DNA of 64,000 bases from Capricornis sumatraensis (Eukaryota; Chordata; Mammalia; Artiodactyla; Bovidae). Where the stretch lies: assembly GCF_032405125.1 (NCBI RefSeq), contig NC_091079.1:35539501-35603500 (forward strand), in the 5' to 3' direction. Position numbers and translations under genes: made by a program. The notes under the pieces were generated by a model that was not told the DNA's origin, ran no database searches, and saw nothing but the letters and a program-made list of their open reading frames with translations. Below are positions 40,530 to 52,238 of this stretch, piece by piece; within the stretch, counting starts at the first letter, position 1; every line of letters begins with the position of its first letter.

Positions 40530-40657
40530 CTTTTTTTTTTTTTTTTTTTGGCCATGCTGTGGGGTAGGTGAGATCTTAGTTCCCCTAATAGGGAGCAAAA
40601 CTTTGCCCCTTGCATTGGAAGCACAGAGTCTTAACCACTGGGCTACCAGGGAAGTCC
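40530..40657 (-). mobile_element. CHR-type SINE with exact target duplication
   Basis: A 20-base T tail, GGCCATGCTGTGGGGTAGGT, and head CCACTGGGCTACCAGGGAAG. TTTCATGTGA is found unchanged at 40520-40529 and 40658-40667. Confidence 0.95.
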
Positions 40658-40667
40658 TTTCATGTGA

Positions 40668-40954
40668 TATTTTTGACCACTCTGAATTCAGGGGTCAACT
40701 TGGTGTCTGACTTGATTAGATCCAAAGACTTGATCATTGTCGTTACAGATTCAAGGAGATGTAATGGCTCAGCCACTAGCCTTTCACTCCCTCTTGCTTG
40801 CTTTAGGTATTCAATCTACAGCTATCAGGCAGGAATCCTTTTAAGTTGCTTGTCCATTTTCTGAAAGCTCATTTAATTAAAGTTACTTAATGGAATCCAT
40901 AAACAGCTTCTCCGGGAGAAGATACAAGATGCACCACGTTCTAAGACACTGAGG
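40668..40954. other. Unassigned sequence
   Basis: Nothing recognised. Confidence 0.45.
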
Positions 40955-41930
40955 ACAGACGGGCAAGGGAACTTGAATAGACTTTGCCAAAGATGGCATA
41001 CAGATGCCAACCGGTACATGAAAAGATGCTCAGCTTCACAAATCATGACGTGCAGGTCAAAACCACAGGGAGAGATCACCTCACGCCTGTTAGGATGGCT
41101 ATGATCAAAAAAATGAAAGGTAACAGGGGTTGGTGAGGATGCGGAGAAAAGGAAACCCTCATTCACCACTTATGGGAATGCAAATTTGGACAGTCACTAT
41201 GAAAACTGGTATGGAGGTTCCTCCATAAATTAAAAAACTACCATGTGATCCAGCAATTCTACCTCTGGAATATATCCAGAAGTATATCCAAATGAAATGA
41301 ATTCAGGATCTCAAAGAGGCATCCTCACGCCCCATGTTCACTGCAGTATTATTCCCTGTGACAGATATGGAGACAAACATCCATATCTGGACGGAGGAAT
41401 GGATGAGGGAAAATGTGGCACCCTTATTACAGTGGGATGTCATTCAGTCTTTTTTTTAAAAAAGGAGGAAATCCTGCCATTTGCAACAACATTAATGGAC
41501 CTAGAAGAATTGTATTAAGTGAAATAGACCAGATGCAGAAAGACAAATATTGCATGACCTCACTTATATACAGATAAGTGAGTCATAGTCAGTCAGTCAT
41601 AGAAACAGTTGAATGGTGGTTACCAGGAGCTAGAGAATGGGGAGAGGTTGGTCAAGGGTACAAAGTTTCAGTGACACAAGATGAATCAGTTCTAGAGATC
41701 CCATCTATACAACGATGTGACTATAGAATATTATACGGTATACTTGAAATTGCTAAGAGGGTACATTTTAAGGGTTCTCACCACAAAAAAAAGGGTAGCC
41801 CAATGAAATGATGGATATGTTAATTAGCTGATTGTTGTGAATATTCACAATGTATATGTACATAAAATCATCAAACTGTACACATTAAATATGTACAAAT
41901 TGTAATCATCAATAAATCTGGAAAAAAAAA
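40955..41930 (+). mobile_element. L1 ORF2 end and 3' UTR, 975 bp
   Basis: ATGAAAAGATGCTCAGCTTC, ATCACCTCACGCCTGTTAGG, GTTCACTGCAGTATTATTCC and TTGCAACAACATTAATGGAC, ending AATCATCAATAAATCTGG plus an A-run. It is 5'-truncated, with no intact ORF. Confidence 0.88.
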
Positions 41931-42436
41931 AAAAACCAACAAGCAGAAAACCATGAGGGCATCCTTGAGCTCTGCCATGTTCTGGAGCCTTCAGTATGCC
42001 TGTCAAACCAAAATCACAAGACTGTCTGGTACAAGGATTGGGGCAAGGAGCCCCGGTAAAGCCACTTTTTGAATATAAGTAAAATTTTATTCCTAATACT
42101 AATAAAAAGAAAAGTTCTAGTATTTTCTGCCTGCACCCCAGTGGATCACATGGTATGCAAAGTTTTAGAGACTCTGCAATAAAGACTAGACAAGAAGGAT
42201 CCAGTAAGGACATAGAGGAGGCCACTTCAGTATGGAATGGAGTGAGGATGGGGTGACAATGGCAATAATAGAGGGATAAAGATGGATTCAAGAGATATTT
42301 ATAAGTATATCAATGCCAGATTAAAATGGGGATGGAGCAGAAGAAGGACACAGAAGCACTTTTGGGTTTCCGTCTAGCACAGAGTTGTACCTTGTACAAA
42401 AATGTATATTGATTCAAATGTTAAATTAGCACAGTG
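41931..42436. other. Unassigned sequence
   Basis: Nothing recognised; the frame of 148 codons on the minus strand (41845-42291) starts inside the L1 tail and shows no known motif. Confidence 0.45.
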
Positions 42437-42712
42437 TCTTCAATGGCACCCCACTCCAGTACTCTTGCCTGGAAAATCCCATGGATGGAGGAGCCTGGTA
42501 GGCTGCAGTCCATGGGGTCGCTAAGAGTTGAACACGACTGAGTGACTTCACTTTCACTTTTCACTTTCATGCATTGGAGAAGGAAATGGCAACCCACTCC
42601 AGTGTTCTTGCCTGGAGAATCCCAGGGATGGGGGAGCCTGGTGGGCTGCTGTCTATGGGGTCGCACAGAGTTGGACACGACTGAAGCGACTTAGCAGCAG
42701 CAGCAGCATAAA
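42437..42712 (+). mobile_element. Bov-A2 SINE, complete dimer
   Basis: Two Bov-A monomers: the first from CAATGGCACCCCACTCCAGT to GTTGAACACGACTGAGTGAC, the linker TTCACTTTCACTTTTCAC, the second from GGAGAAGGAAATGGCAACCC to GAAGCGACTTAGC. It ends in (AGC)n. This is the only full Bov-A2 seen here and it looks comparatively young. Confidence 0.97.
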
Positions 42713-42724
42713 ACTGAAACTTAT

Positions 42725-43080
42725 CCACATTACTTAAATGAGGTATTCATTACTTACAAAACAAATATTCACAGACTTTGAGAATGAACTTATGGTTGCT
42801 GGGGGAAAGGATGAGGGTAGGGGGTAGTTAGGGAGCTGGGGATCAACTTGTACACTGCTGCTATATTTAAAATGGACAGCCAACAAGGTCCTACTGTATA
42901 GCACAGAGAACTCTGCTCAAAGTTATAATGGGAGCCTGGATGGGAGGGGAGTTTGGGGAGAATGGGTACATGTGTATATATGATTGAGTCCCTCTGCTGT
43001 CCACCTGAAACTATCACAACATTGTTAACCAGCTATACCCCAATATGAAACAAAAAGCTTTCAAAATAAATAAATAAATG
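42725..43080 (+). mobile_element. L1 3' end
   Basis: GGTAGTTAGGGAGCTGGGGA, AGGTCCTACTGTATAGCACA, CACCTGAAACTATCACAACA and CCAGCTATACCCCAATATGA, with a tail of AAATA units at 43066-43080. Confidence 0.85.
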
Positions 43081-43672
43081 GGTTGTTCCTACTAAGAGTG
43101 CTAACATAATACTTTCTCTGTTTGGGTTTTTTAATAGTTCTAGAAAGTGCACCAGGTTTTCACTTAGCTAATCTCACTTGTGGGAAGCTTTTGATTTTGA
43201 ACCCAGAGCTCAGGCAGAGTTTAGGAGATGACTGTGGACAAACTGCATGGTCAAGCCTCTGCAGTGCAGCTCGCATCCCGGGCACCTTGACTTGGTGACA
43301 GGTCAGCCCTTGCCCTCCCACCACCCAGAACCAGCTTCCCCAACAGAAAGTTCCATGTGAGGACATATCACAGTCAGGATGACAGGGACATGCCTGTAGG
43401 CTGAGCCCCAGGTATGGGCCGAGCAAACCACCACCCCGTCTAGTTAAACCTGAGGGGCTCCAGGAAGCTCAAGCCCCAAAGGCCGCTTCTCGTTTCTATT
43501 CACCTGGCACCACTACCTGAGATTCCCTCCTCAGAAATGAATTCCTCTGCATTGAGTATCAGCTCCAAGCCATTCTGAGAGGAGTGAAACATTCTCATTG
43601 ACCCTTCATATGAGTGGGTTTATCAGATCACTTTTCTCAATGGCAAGAAAAGCCCCGTTTCACAAGAACACT
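43081..43672. other. Unassigned sequence
   Basis: No repeat or gene recognised in about 590 bp. Confidence 0.45.
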
Positions 43673-43681
43673 GTATGTATG

Positions 43682-43790
43682 AGTTTGAACAAGCTCCGGA
43701 AGTTGGTGATAGACAGGGAAGCTGGGCATGCTGCAGTCCATGGGGTTGCAAAGAGCTGGACACGACTGAACGACTGAACTGAACTGAACC
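43682..43790 (+). mobile_element. BovB 3' terminal fragment, 110 bp
   Basis: AGTTTGAACAAGCTCCGGAA through CGACTGAACTGAACTGAAC. GTATGTATG (43673-43681) and GCATGTATG (43791-43799) flank it, 8 of 9 matching. It is the shortest bounded BovB insertion in the window. Confidence 0.9.
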
Positions 43791-43999
43791 GCATGTATGG
43801 CAGCACACAGAAACTAGCATGCAAGATGCCCACAAATGCAACATCTTGCAGTGTCCTTGCTGCATTCCCAGGCCACAGAGGGTAGGCAGACAGAGGTACC
43901 CCTTCCTCCTCACAAGCCAGTTCCCCCGCCTAGGGAGATGATGCTGTTCTAGAATAAAGAACAATATTGATACTATAGTTAAATTTTTAAGTTCTAATT

Positions 44000-44175
44000 T
44001 ACTAAACAATTATGTGTACCAGGCCCATGGGGAAAGCACTTTACAGCTAAAATCCCTTTTATGTTTTACCATAAATCCACGAGGTAGCTAACTATGATTG
44101 CCTGCACTTAACAGATGGGTAAAGATCAGAGAGGCTAAATAGTTGTGTAACGATGAAGGCAAGATCGTATTCACG
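44000..44175 (-). mobile_element. MIR SINE
   Basis: GTGTACCAGGCCCATGGGGA, CACTTAACAGATGGGTAAAG and AGAGGCTAAATAGTTGTG follow MIR in reverse complement. Confidence 0.7.
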
Positions 44176-44189
44176 ATAGCAGCATGTTG

Positions 44190-44310
44190 CAGGTTAAAGA
44201 AAACTGCACCCAAAATCAAGAGACTTGAGTTTGAAATCCAGCTTTCCCAGTCAAGAGCTATGTGACCTCAGGTGACCTCAGAGTCTTGGTTTTCTCTTCT
44301 GTAAGATGAG
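44190..44310 (+). mobile_element. MIR SINE
   Basis: AGACTTGAGTTTGAAATCCA, GAGCTATGTGACCTCAGGTG and TTCTCTTCTGTAAGATGAGG. GGTGACCTCA is repeated once within it. It lies head to head with the copy at its left. Confidence 0.75.
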
Positions 44311-44985
44311 GAACCCAATGACCCCCAGGATGTGCCCAGTGCGGACATCCCATGAATCTGCTGAGACATAACCCTCCATCCGCCAAGCCCTCCTATCCAA
44401 ATACACACTTTGTCTTGAAGGCAGTTTAATTAGCCACTCTGTGTCCCAGCTCAGAGGAGCAAACAATTTTCGGAGAGCAGCCAGGAGTTAACAACAGTTG
44501 TCTTTCTTCAATTTTTAAATTAAACTGAAAAACAAACAAAAAAAAGCTATTCCAGTGCTAATAAGATCAATGCCTGGGCATTCAGTGGGTTGGATGGAAA
44601 ATATCAACCTGCTGAGTGGACAGGCCAATGGGAGGCAGGCTGGCATGTTACAGTTTGTTCCTGTAACCAGGGGTGGGAGGCTTAGGGCTTCAGCTGTCCC
44701 ATCAGCTGTGACCTGTTCATGTTTCTGAACTCTCAGAGCTACCCTGCCTCAGGCAGAATTACTTTCCACAAAGACACATGACAGGTGGCCTCGGGTCCCC
44801 ACATAGCCCCCAGGAAAGCCATGGTGACCAGGCCTTGCCACAAACAACTTTTCAGAAGAGGAAGTGCCTTCCTTTATAATCCGGAGGAGCCTTTATCCGG
44901 GACCTACCTCTTGCTGATTCATCGCACGTCAATCTTGATCATCCCACGTGAAGTCCATGAATAAGCTACACCTGGTGTCATGAAT
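44311..44985. other. Unassigned sequence
   Basis: No repeat or gene recognised in about 670 bp. Confidence 0.45.
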
Positions 44986-44989
44986 CTCA

Positions 44990-45210
44990 GCTTTGCTGTT
45001 TATTAAGAATACCTGGATTGAAATTCCAGCTTTGCCACTTATTAAAAACATCACTTGACACCTCCAAGCCTCAGCCTCCTCACCTGAAAAATGGATTAGA
45101 GTACTTTACAGGGTTGTTGACAATATTAAGATTTTATTTATATGGGAACAGGTCTAGCCCAGGAGTCACATACATTAAGCACTCAATAAGTATCTGTTAA
45201 ATCTCAATCA
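44990..45210 (+). mobile_element. MIR SINE, nearly full
   Basis: CTGGATTGAAATTCCAGCTT, TGCCACTTATTAAAAACATC, CTCAGCCTCCTCACCTGAAA and TTAAGCACTCAATAAGTATC cover most of MIR. Confidence 0.8.
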
Positions 45211-45297
45211 TAAGTTGTAAGTCTCCAAGCCTAAAAGAGGAAAGTTAAAGATTGTATGTCACTCAGGGGAAAATGATTACAGAATTCTGCAGCCCTC

Positions 45298-45475
45298 AAA
45301 AGGAGGTCCAGTGGTTTAGACTCTGTCTTCCAATGCAGGGGGTGCAGGGACCTAAGATCCCACATGCCTCAAGGCCAATAAGCCAAAACAAAACAGAAGC
45401 AATATTGCAACAAATGCAATAAAGGCTTTTTAAAAAGTGATCTACATCAAAAAAAAATCTTTCTGTAAAAAAAGG
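45298..45475 (+). mobile_element. CHR-type SINE
   Basis: AAAAGGAGGTCCAGTGGTTT, CCTAAGATCCCACATGCCTC, AAGCAATATTGCAACAAATG and AAGTGATCTACATCAAAAAA, the long-tail CHR form. Confidence 0.88.
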
Positions 45476-46138
45476 ACATTGGAAATTTAATTCCATTTAT
45501 TCTGCAAGTCTTTACTTGCTGAATATGCTGACTATATATTGGGCACAGGTATCAAAGACACAGAAAAGAACAAGACACACAAGAATTTTCTCCCATGGAA
45601 CTTATTTACTGTGAGCTATTTGAAATTTTCTAAAGTTTAAATCTATTTTGGGCCCACAGTATCCTATTGAGCTATTAGGCCATTAAGGAAAATCCAGTGT
45701 TCACCCTCCACACTTGGCCTCAGCAAAGGGCTCTTGCGACACTCTTATGGTGGCCCTATCACAGAGCACACTCCCAGGCTGGAAGAACTATGACTCTGAC
45801 CCAGTGTGACATTTCTTATATCCTCAGATATCCTTTCTGCTGGCCTAAGTGGACAGGCCGCATAGTGAGTATGACACAGCCTCTCTTCCCCCCAGTATGT
45901 ACCTCAAGACGTGACTAGATGATCCATGAGAAAAGAGCTCTTTGTCTTCACAAGTTCAGGAAACAATGACTTGAACCAAGTTCAACAGATTTCTTAGCTG
46001 CAGACCTTATCAGAGCCTTTAGTAAGCTGAGGATTACAGTATGCAGCCTTTGACCAAAGTGCTGCTTTGACCATGGAATACTTCTTTATTCCAGGGTAAG
46101 TCTGACCTTTCCCAACCCAAATTTTCAGACACTCTGGA
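45476..46138. other. Unassigned sequence
   Basis: Nothing recognised in about 660 bp. An L2-like trace (TTTACTTGCTGAATATGCTG) near 45508 is too weak to call. Confidence 0.4.
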
Positions 46139-46250
46139 TTCTTGGAAAGCAGTCAGGAGCCCTGAATTCTGCCACTGACTCACTCTGTGGTCTCAAGCAG
46201 GGCAGGGTACCTCCCTAGATCTTAGATTCCTCATCCAGAAGATGTGTCTG
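46139..46250 (+). mobile_element. MIR fragment
   Basis: GAGCCCTGAATTCTGCCACT and TTAGATTCCTCATCCAGAAG are MIR core words in order. Confidence 0.6.
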
Positions 46251-46504
46251 TGTGTTCAAGTTAGGGCAGGAAGGTGATGAGGAGAGGGGAAGCTGGACCA
46301 CATCACCTCAAACGTCCCTTTCAGCAGGACCAGTTCATGATATGCAGGGTCACCAAGCGCCCTGGTGTACTAGCTGGCTCATGACTCTGAGTGTTGGCCC
46401 ACAGGTTCCAGAGACCCCTGAACACTCAGCACCCCTGGGTTTGACTGTGACATATTCTTCTTCATTCCAATGACCATTCCTATTTCCTTCACTTCTATTA
46501 GTGT

Positions 46505-46707
46505 AGTGTAGTGAAAGTCACTGTCATATCCGACTCTTGCGACCCCATGGACTGTAGCCTGCCAGGCTCCTCTGTCCATAGGATTTCCCAGGCAAGAATA
46601 CTGGAGTGGGTTGCCATTTCCTTCCCCAGATGATCTTCCCAACCCAAGGACTGAACACTGGTCTCCTGCATTGCAGGCAGATCCTTCACCATCTGAGCCA
46701 CCAGCTT
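46505..46707 (-). mobile_element. Bov-tA SINE
   Basis: Reverse copy from AGTGAAAGTCACTGTCATAT to the head CACCATCTGAGCCACCAGC. CTTCTATTA (46492-46500) and GTTCTATCA (46715-46723) lie at a short distance on either side and may be the target duplication. Confidence 0.94.
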
Positions 46708-46898
46708 AATGATCAGTTCTATCAACGGCCTCTCTATTCTGTGGCCCACTCATTCTTGAAAATATTGCTCCAAAGCTTGTGTTAGCAGTCAGGTGGGGCC
46801 TTGAAGATGTTCCAGGATCAGCAAGAGTCAGTTCTATCCCATCTGAACCATTTCTAGAGGAGCTGGGGAAAACTATGCAAACAGAATGAGCTAGTACT

Positions 46899-47016
46899 TT
46901 ATACTGGAGTGGGCAGCCTTTCCCTTCTCCAAGGGACCGTCCCAACCCAGGGATTGAACCCAGGTCTCCCGCATTGCAAACGGAGTCTTTACCAGCTGAG
47001 CCACAAGGGAAGCCCT
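46899..47016 (-). mobile_element. Bov-tA SINE, head half only
   Basis: TACTGGAGTGGGCAGCCTTT to GAGCCACAAGGGAAGCCC. The 3' Bov-A part is missing at the left. Confidence 0.9.
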
Positions 47017-47044
47017 TAACATGATCAACCATGTACAAATCAAT

Positions 47045-47145
47045 GTCTATATTATTTCTGTATCTATATCTACCTACATATAGATACAGATATATCTATA
47101 TATAGATATCTAGATAACTAATATATAGGTATATGTTTATATACA
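47045..47145. repeat. Degenerate TATC/GATA tract, left part
   Basis: TATC, TAGATA and TATA units, partly self-complementary (TATATCTATATATAGATAT). It resumes at 47350-47378 past the Bov-tA copy. Confidence 0.75.
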
Positions 47146-47146
47146 G

Positions 47147-47348
47147 AGTTTCCCTGGTGGCTCAGATGGTAAAGAATCTGTCTGCAATGCAGAAGACCCA
47201 GGTTCAATTCCTGGGTCAGGAAGATCCACTGGGGAAGTGAATGGCAACTCACTCCAGTATTCTTGCCTGAAGAATTCCATGAACAGAGGAGCCTGGCAGG
47301 GTCGAAAAGAGTTGGACACGACTGAGCAACCGACACTTTCACTTTCAG
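47147..47348 (+). mobile_element. Bov-tA SINE inside a TATC-rich tract
   Basis: Complete head (AGTTTCCCTGGTGGCTCAGA) and body to CGACACTTTCACTTTCAG. A short deletion removes the 'GGCTACAGTCCATGG' part of the body. Confidence 0.95.
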
Positions 47349-47378
47349 ACATCTATATCTATTTATTTATCTATCTAA

Positions 47379-48030
47379 ATCACCCCTCAAGAAACAGAGA
47401 GAGGAAAGCCTAGAAAAAATCCAACAAAATATTAGCAGTGGTTTTCTCTGGGTCGTGGATAATGTGGGACTACTATTTTCATACTTAAACTTTTCTATAT
47501 TTTCCAAGTGTTCATCAATTAGCATATATATTTCTATGATGCAATGAAACTAGCCCCTCCCCCCTTTTTAAAAAGTCACTTAGTTTAGGTCTGGGAATGA
47601 AAGGAACCATCCATCAGAGTCTGCCAGATTGCCCCAGCTAGAGTCCTCCGCGGTCCTTCTCCCATTACCTTGGCTTGTTTCCCTGATTCCTAATCTCAAC
47701 ACCAACTCCCAAGCACAGTTTTTAATAGCTCCCCAACTGAGCTCCTGGCATTTCCATGTGACCTCTGGCTCTCGGTTTATGCAGGCCCCAAGGCCTCAGA
47801 GTAGCCACATATATTTGTGCAGGCTGTCCACTGCACAACTCCAGGGTTTACAATTACATAGATGACAACATGTATGGCCCCTCCTGAGTTGTGACGTGCA
47901 TAGTCCATACAACCTTACACGGCGGCCCTGCCTGATGCCCTGAGCCATCACTCACAATCATGTAAACACTTGCAGTGAAGTGCTATGCAGAATACAGCAT
48001 AGCTGGATCTGGGAGGCAGCCACCTCATGT
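47379..48030. other. Unassigned sequence
   Basis: Nothing recognised in about 650 bp. A C-run (CCCCTCCCCCC) lies near 47555. Confidence 0.45.
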
Positions 48031-48255
48031 ATCATAGCACGGGCTCTGAAATCCTACAGCCTTCTTTATACACTGAGTGGCCTCAGACAAATTTTTAAAC
48101 TTCTCTGGCAGATCAGCTTCAGTTCCTTTACCTACCTGTAATGTGAGCACCAGTATCTATCCCCCAGTGTCGTTCTGAGGATTCAATGGAGTTAAAATAT
48201 GAAGCACGTAATCAACATTCTGTCCCATGGTAAGGGCTCAATAAATGTTAATTAC
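48031..48255 (+). mobile_element. MIR SINE, nearly full
   Basis: AGCACGGGCTCTGAAATCCT, GTGGCCTCAGACAAATTTTT, CTGAGGATTCAATGGAGTTA and GGGCTCAATAAATGTTAATT cover all arms. Confidence 0.8.
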
Positions 48256-49540
48256 TGTACATATGATTTGCCCTGAAGTCACACACAGACACCTAGAGAC
48301 AAGCTCTTCAATGCTAATTAAAACTCGCATTCTTATTACCTCCATGTGGGTAGGATGGGGGTGCTGGGGGGGGAGGGGGAAGTGAGCCAGGGTAAAGATG
48401 AGTTCCTTGGGGCCAGACTGGATCATGGGTGCTCACTAAGGTGCTGATGGCAGGGGAGGTGCCCACTGTGGAGGAGGGAAGCCTTCTTGTCTGCCCAGCA
48501 TCTCTGAAGGATACCCCTCCCCTACGTGCAGCCAGGTGGTTCACGTGGGCTGGCTCCCAGCCTCTGAGCTTCGAACAGTGCTAATCAGAATGCTCCTAGG
48601 TGGAGCATTGCTTCAGGAAATGGGCAGGTGACCCAAGCCAGGTCAATCGTGTCATTCCTGGTACCTAGACTGGAATTAGAGGAATGATGCTTTTTTTTTT
48701 TTTTTCTCAGGTAATCGACTCAGAGGACAACGGAAGCTGGGAGGGGCCAATGGCTATCTTCGTCACTGCTGAGAAAAGCCTGCCTGGTGTTGAAGCCAGT
48801 GCAGAGATGAGCAAGAATGTATAATGGGGCAAGGTGGGTGGGGTGGGGAAGAGACAGAGAGGCACAGGGGACCTCAAGTCATGCACACAGCCCAAGAGCC
48901 ACCAATGGACTTTCAATGCTCCTGAACCAAAACATTCCATCTGTGCTTTTCTTTTCTTTAAACTGATCTGAGTATGCAGCCAAGTACCTTGACTAATATG
49001 CTCAAGAAATATTCCTCTTGGGGCAAGTCACAACTTCCCAGAGCCTTGGAGCGTCTCCTGCATCCCAACTATTCAACACTTGGACACTAAGCCAATAAGC
49101 AGGACCCAGGAGGCCCTCCAGTTTCTCTGTGCCCTAACAGACCCTCAAACACCTGGCCTCTCTCAGCCTAGCTCGGCCCAAAGGCATATAGACTTTGCCA
49201 AGTCGTTTACTCTGCCTGGGAAACCCCCTTGCAACCAGGGGCCCTTCCTGGTCCCTTGACTTCTCTTTTCTTTCTGCATCTGCTGGGAATGCTAACAAGC
49301 ATTCCGGCAGGAACCAGAGACAGGCATAGCTCCTGCAGGGCATCCATATGGAAATCTGTGGCTGCAGAAGAAAGAGGGAAAGGACCACTTTCTTTCTCTG
49401 AGTGACAGCTGAGAGAACCTATAGTTAATTCCTTTCTCCCACAGCCCCATCCCACGCACAGCTTTCCTGGCCTGAGTCCCTCCCCACCATCCAGCTCTTG
49501 GCTCAGCTCCAAGCAAAAGACACTCCTGTAAACGTAACCT
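48256..49540. other. Repeat-poor unassigned sequence
   Basis: About 1.3 kb without a recognised repeat or gene. It contains a G-rich tract (48360-48380) and a T-run (48691-48706). Many overlapping minus-strand frames (60-101 codons) show no shared protein. Confidence 0.4.
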
Positions 49541-49705
49541 GGGGACTTCCCTGGTGGTCCAGTGAGTGAGAATCTGCCTTACCATGCAGGGGCCCTGGTC
49601 TGGCAGCTAAGATTCCACACGCATACACACTGCTACTACTGAGCCCACGTGCCTCAGAGAGAAGCCGGTGTGCCGCAACTAACACCCCCTGCAGTCAAAT
49701 AAATA
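49541..49705 (+). mobile_element. CHR-type SINE
   Basis: GGGGACTTCCCTGGTGGTCC, TTACCATGCAGGGGCCCTGG and AAGCCGGTGTGCCGCAACTA, ending AGTCAAATAAATAATGC. Confidence 0.9.
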
Positions 49706-50165
49706 ATGCATATAGTAATTACTCAGTTGTAACCAGAAGCCAGGAATCCAGCATGGAGGAGGAGTTTAGAAGAAACAGCCATCCCCAGCCAGCGGAGGCC
49801 AGAATTAGAGCCCTTCTGAGTTGCCACAAGGAGCAAGGGAACTGAAGAGGTTTACAAAGCACCTGTGGAACTGCTTTGCTATTGTAAGTGTCTCGTTTCA
49901 AAATTCCCTGCCAGTGGTGTGCCTGGTTGGCTCATTGGAGCAGCCGTGAGCATCCCCTCCCAGGTTTAAACATCTGTTAATACCAGCCCTCCTTACTTTT
50001 CCCCAGGTAGATGGGACAGGAGAGCTATCAGATCCATCTGGGTTCTGGTGTCGTTAAAGAAATCAGCACCCTCCTAGGTCACCCATTAAATGAGAATTTA
50101 ATCCTCATAATCTTGACTTGTACTTTGACTAAAATTGCATGTGAAGTCATCATAATCACTGCCAC
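49706..50165. other. Unassigned sequence
   Basis: Nothing recognised in about 460 bp. Confidence 0.4.
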
Positions 50166-50290
50166 AATCATTGCTTCCCCTGCACCAGACACTCCACTAA
50201 CCCTAACGACGACCTACCAGGAGGTTTATTATCCCCAGTTCACAAGTTAGTTGCCCAGGAACTTGCTTACAAGAAGGTATGTGCCCCAGA
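50166..50290 (-). mobile_element. MIR fragment
   Basis: CACCAGACACTCCACTAACC and TTATTATCCCCAGTTCACAA fit MIR in reverse complement. Confidence 0.5.
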
Positions 50291-50494
50291 AGAGCTCAAT
50301 TCCAATGAATTAATTAATAAAATTTACTGAGCAATGAACTCGAACAGCTGTCAACCTCCGACAGGTGTGTTCAGCCCCGCTCCCCATGGAGCACTGCCTT
50401 TATTTATATTCTTCCGTGTGACTTGGTTCCAAGAAAAGTCACATGGGAGCACATCAGTTGAAGACCACTGGAGTTTTAGAAAGACCCAGTTCTT

Positions 50495-50695
50495 CAAGAG
50501 AAAGAAGGTCGGGGATTAAATTCTGGCTCTGCCACTTAACTAACTCTGCACCTTTGAATAAGCTAACTCACCAAGCTGAGCTTCAGTTTGCCCACATGAA
50601 AAATGGAGCTCAGAATACCTATCTCTCTGGGGTTGTGTAGGGATTTGAGATATTTGTAAAGTGCCTCACAGCGAGTGCAAAGAAAGTGCCTGGTT
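50495..50695 (+). mobile_element. MIR SINE
   Basis: GGATTAAATTCTGGCTCTGC, ACCTTTGAATAAGCTAACTC, TGAGCTTCAGTTTGCCCAC and GATATTTGTAAAGTGCCTCA are in MIR order. Confidence 0.8.
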
Positions 50696-51885
50696 TTATT
50701 AGTAGTTAGGTACTATAATTGGTTGATCTGGAGCAGTGATGGGCTTGATGAATGGGAGGATGGTGAGAGCAGAGAACCCACTGAAAGAAGGCCCAGGAGA
50801 GGGGGTTGAAAGTGGCCAGATGGCCAGTGGGACAGAAGTCACCAGACAGCAAGGTGCAAGGGACAGAGAGGTTGCAGAGTGGACCAGAAACTGTGCGAGA
50901 AGTGAGTGCCACGGAAGACAAACAGCTCCACTGCCACCGTGCCAAGGACGCCATGGCCTGGAGCCCAAGAGCTGGCTGGAGGCAGAACCCCCACAGGACC
51001 TCCCTTCCAGAAGGACCACTTGTCTAGATGCTGAGTAAAACCAAGACCCTTGAATCGACTTCTTGTGCAAAGGGGTGGAGCCTCGAGAAATTTCACGTGC
51101 TCACTTGCTCTTCCATCAACAGATAAACAGCCCCTCTGTCTCCCCCTACCTCTTCCCCAAATCACTCTCCCGGAGGCTGAGTGGGAACACTCCCCAGAGC
51201 CTCCTCTCTCTCTGCAAAGCCATGGGAAGGAGACTTTTAAAAAGCAAATATTCAGCTTCATAAACATGTCATAAATCTATAACCAGTTCTCCACGTTCTT
51301 GGTGTTTTTATGCAGTGCATCTAATATCTATCTACCCCTTGACTTTGAGCCCACATTTTTGGGTCCAGGTTTCTAGAAAGTGGCTGTTCAAAGGAGATTT
51401 TATTGCCATTTATTACTTTTGTGTGGACAGGGCAGTTGCTGCTTTTTTATTTATCTCCAAGAAAAATGCATTCATTGTGGCACTCAGACAAAACATGATA
51501 TTAGATATATTTTTTCTTTTTCAGAAGAAGTTGCTTCTACTTCTGGTAAGAGATTGTCTAACCTGAATCTCTCAGAGGCCGCTTGCCTTCATGGTTTCAG
51601 GGTGGTTCTCCCTGCATGGGAACATACACCTATTTCCTTCTCTCAGAACAAATGTGCTTGAGACAAGCACCTCGTGATGCCCAGCAAGCTCCTTAAAAAT
51701 TCTATCCATAAATAGGCATAAACCACCAAACGAGAGGGAAGCCAACTCGATTAACCAGTATTCAATCAACTGGAACTCTTGGTTCACCAAAACTTTGAAC
51801 TTGACTTCAAAGGAAAAGACTAAGAATGTGGAGGAAAGAATCTAATACTAGAGAGTTAGCTTTAGAAACAACCCCCTTCCATGGC
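50696..51885. other. Repeat-poor unassigned sequence
   Basis: About 1.2 kb with no recognised repeat or gene. Overlapping frames of 66-142 codons on both strands give no recognisable protein. Confidence 0.4.
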
Positions 51886-52057
51886 GCTTCCCTGCCGGTC
51901 CAGTGGTCAAGACTTTGCCTTGCAACGCAGGTGGTGAAGTTTTGATCCCAGGTCAGGGATCCCTGACTCATGGCCAAAAAAACAAAACGTAAAACAAATA
52001 ATATTGTATCAAATTCAATAAAGACTTTTGAAATGGTCCACATCAGAAAAGAAATCC
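51886..52057 (+). mobile_element. CHR-type SINE
   Basis: GCGCTTCCCTGCCGGTCCAG, TTTTGATCCCAGGTCAGGG, AATATTGTATCAAATTCAAT and TGGTCCACATCAGAAAAG, the long-tail CHR form. Confidence 0.9.
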
Positions 52058-52107
52058 CATTGCAATAGCTGTGATTACTAATATTATATTATTACTACTC
52101 ATACTAT

Positions 52108-52227
52108 CTGGAGAAGGAAATGGCAACCCACTACAGTATTCTTGCCTGGGAAATCCCATGGACAGAGCAGCCTGGCAGGCCCCAGTCCACAGGTCTGCAA
52201 AGAGTCAGACACAACTGAGCGACTAAC
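52108..52227 (+). mobile_element. Bov-A body (headless)
   Basis: CTGGAGAAGGAAATGGCAAC through CACAACTGAGCGACTAAC. TAATATTATA occurs at 52078-52087 and again at 52229-52238, a possible target duplication. Confidence 0.9.
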
Positions 52228-52238
52228 ATTAATATTAT

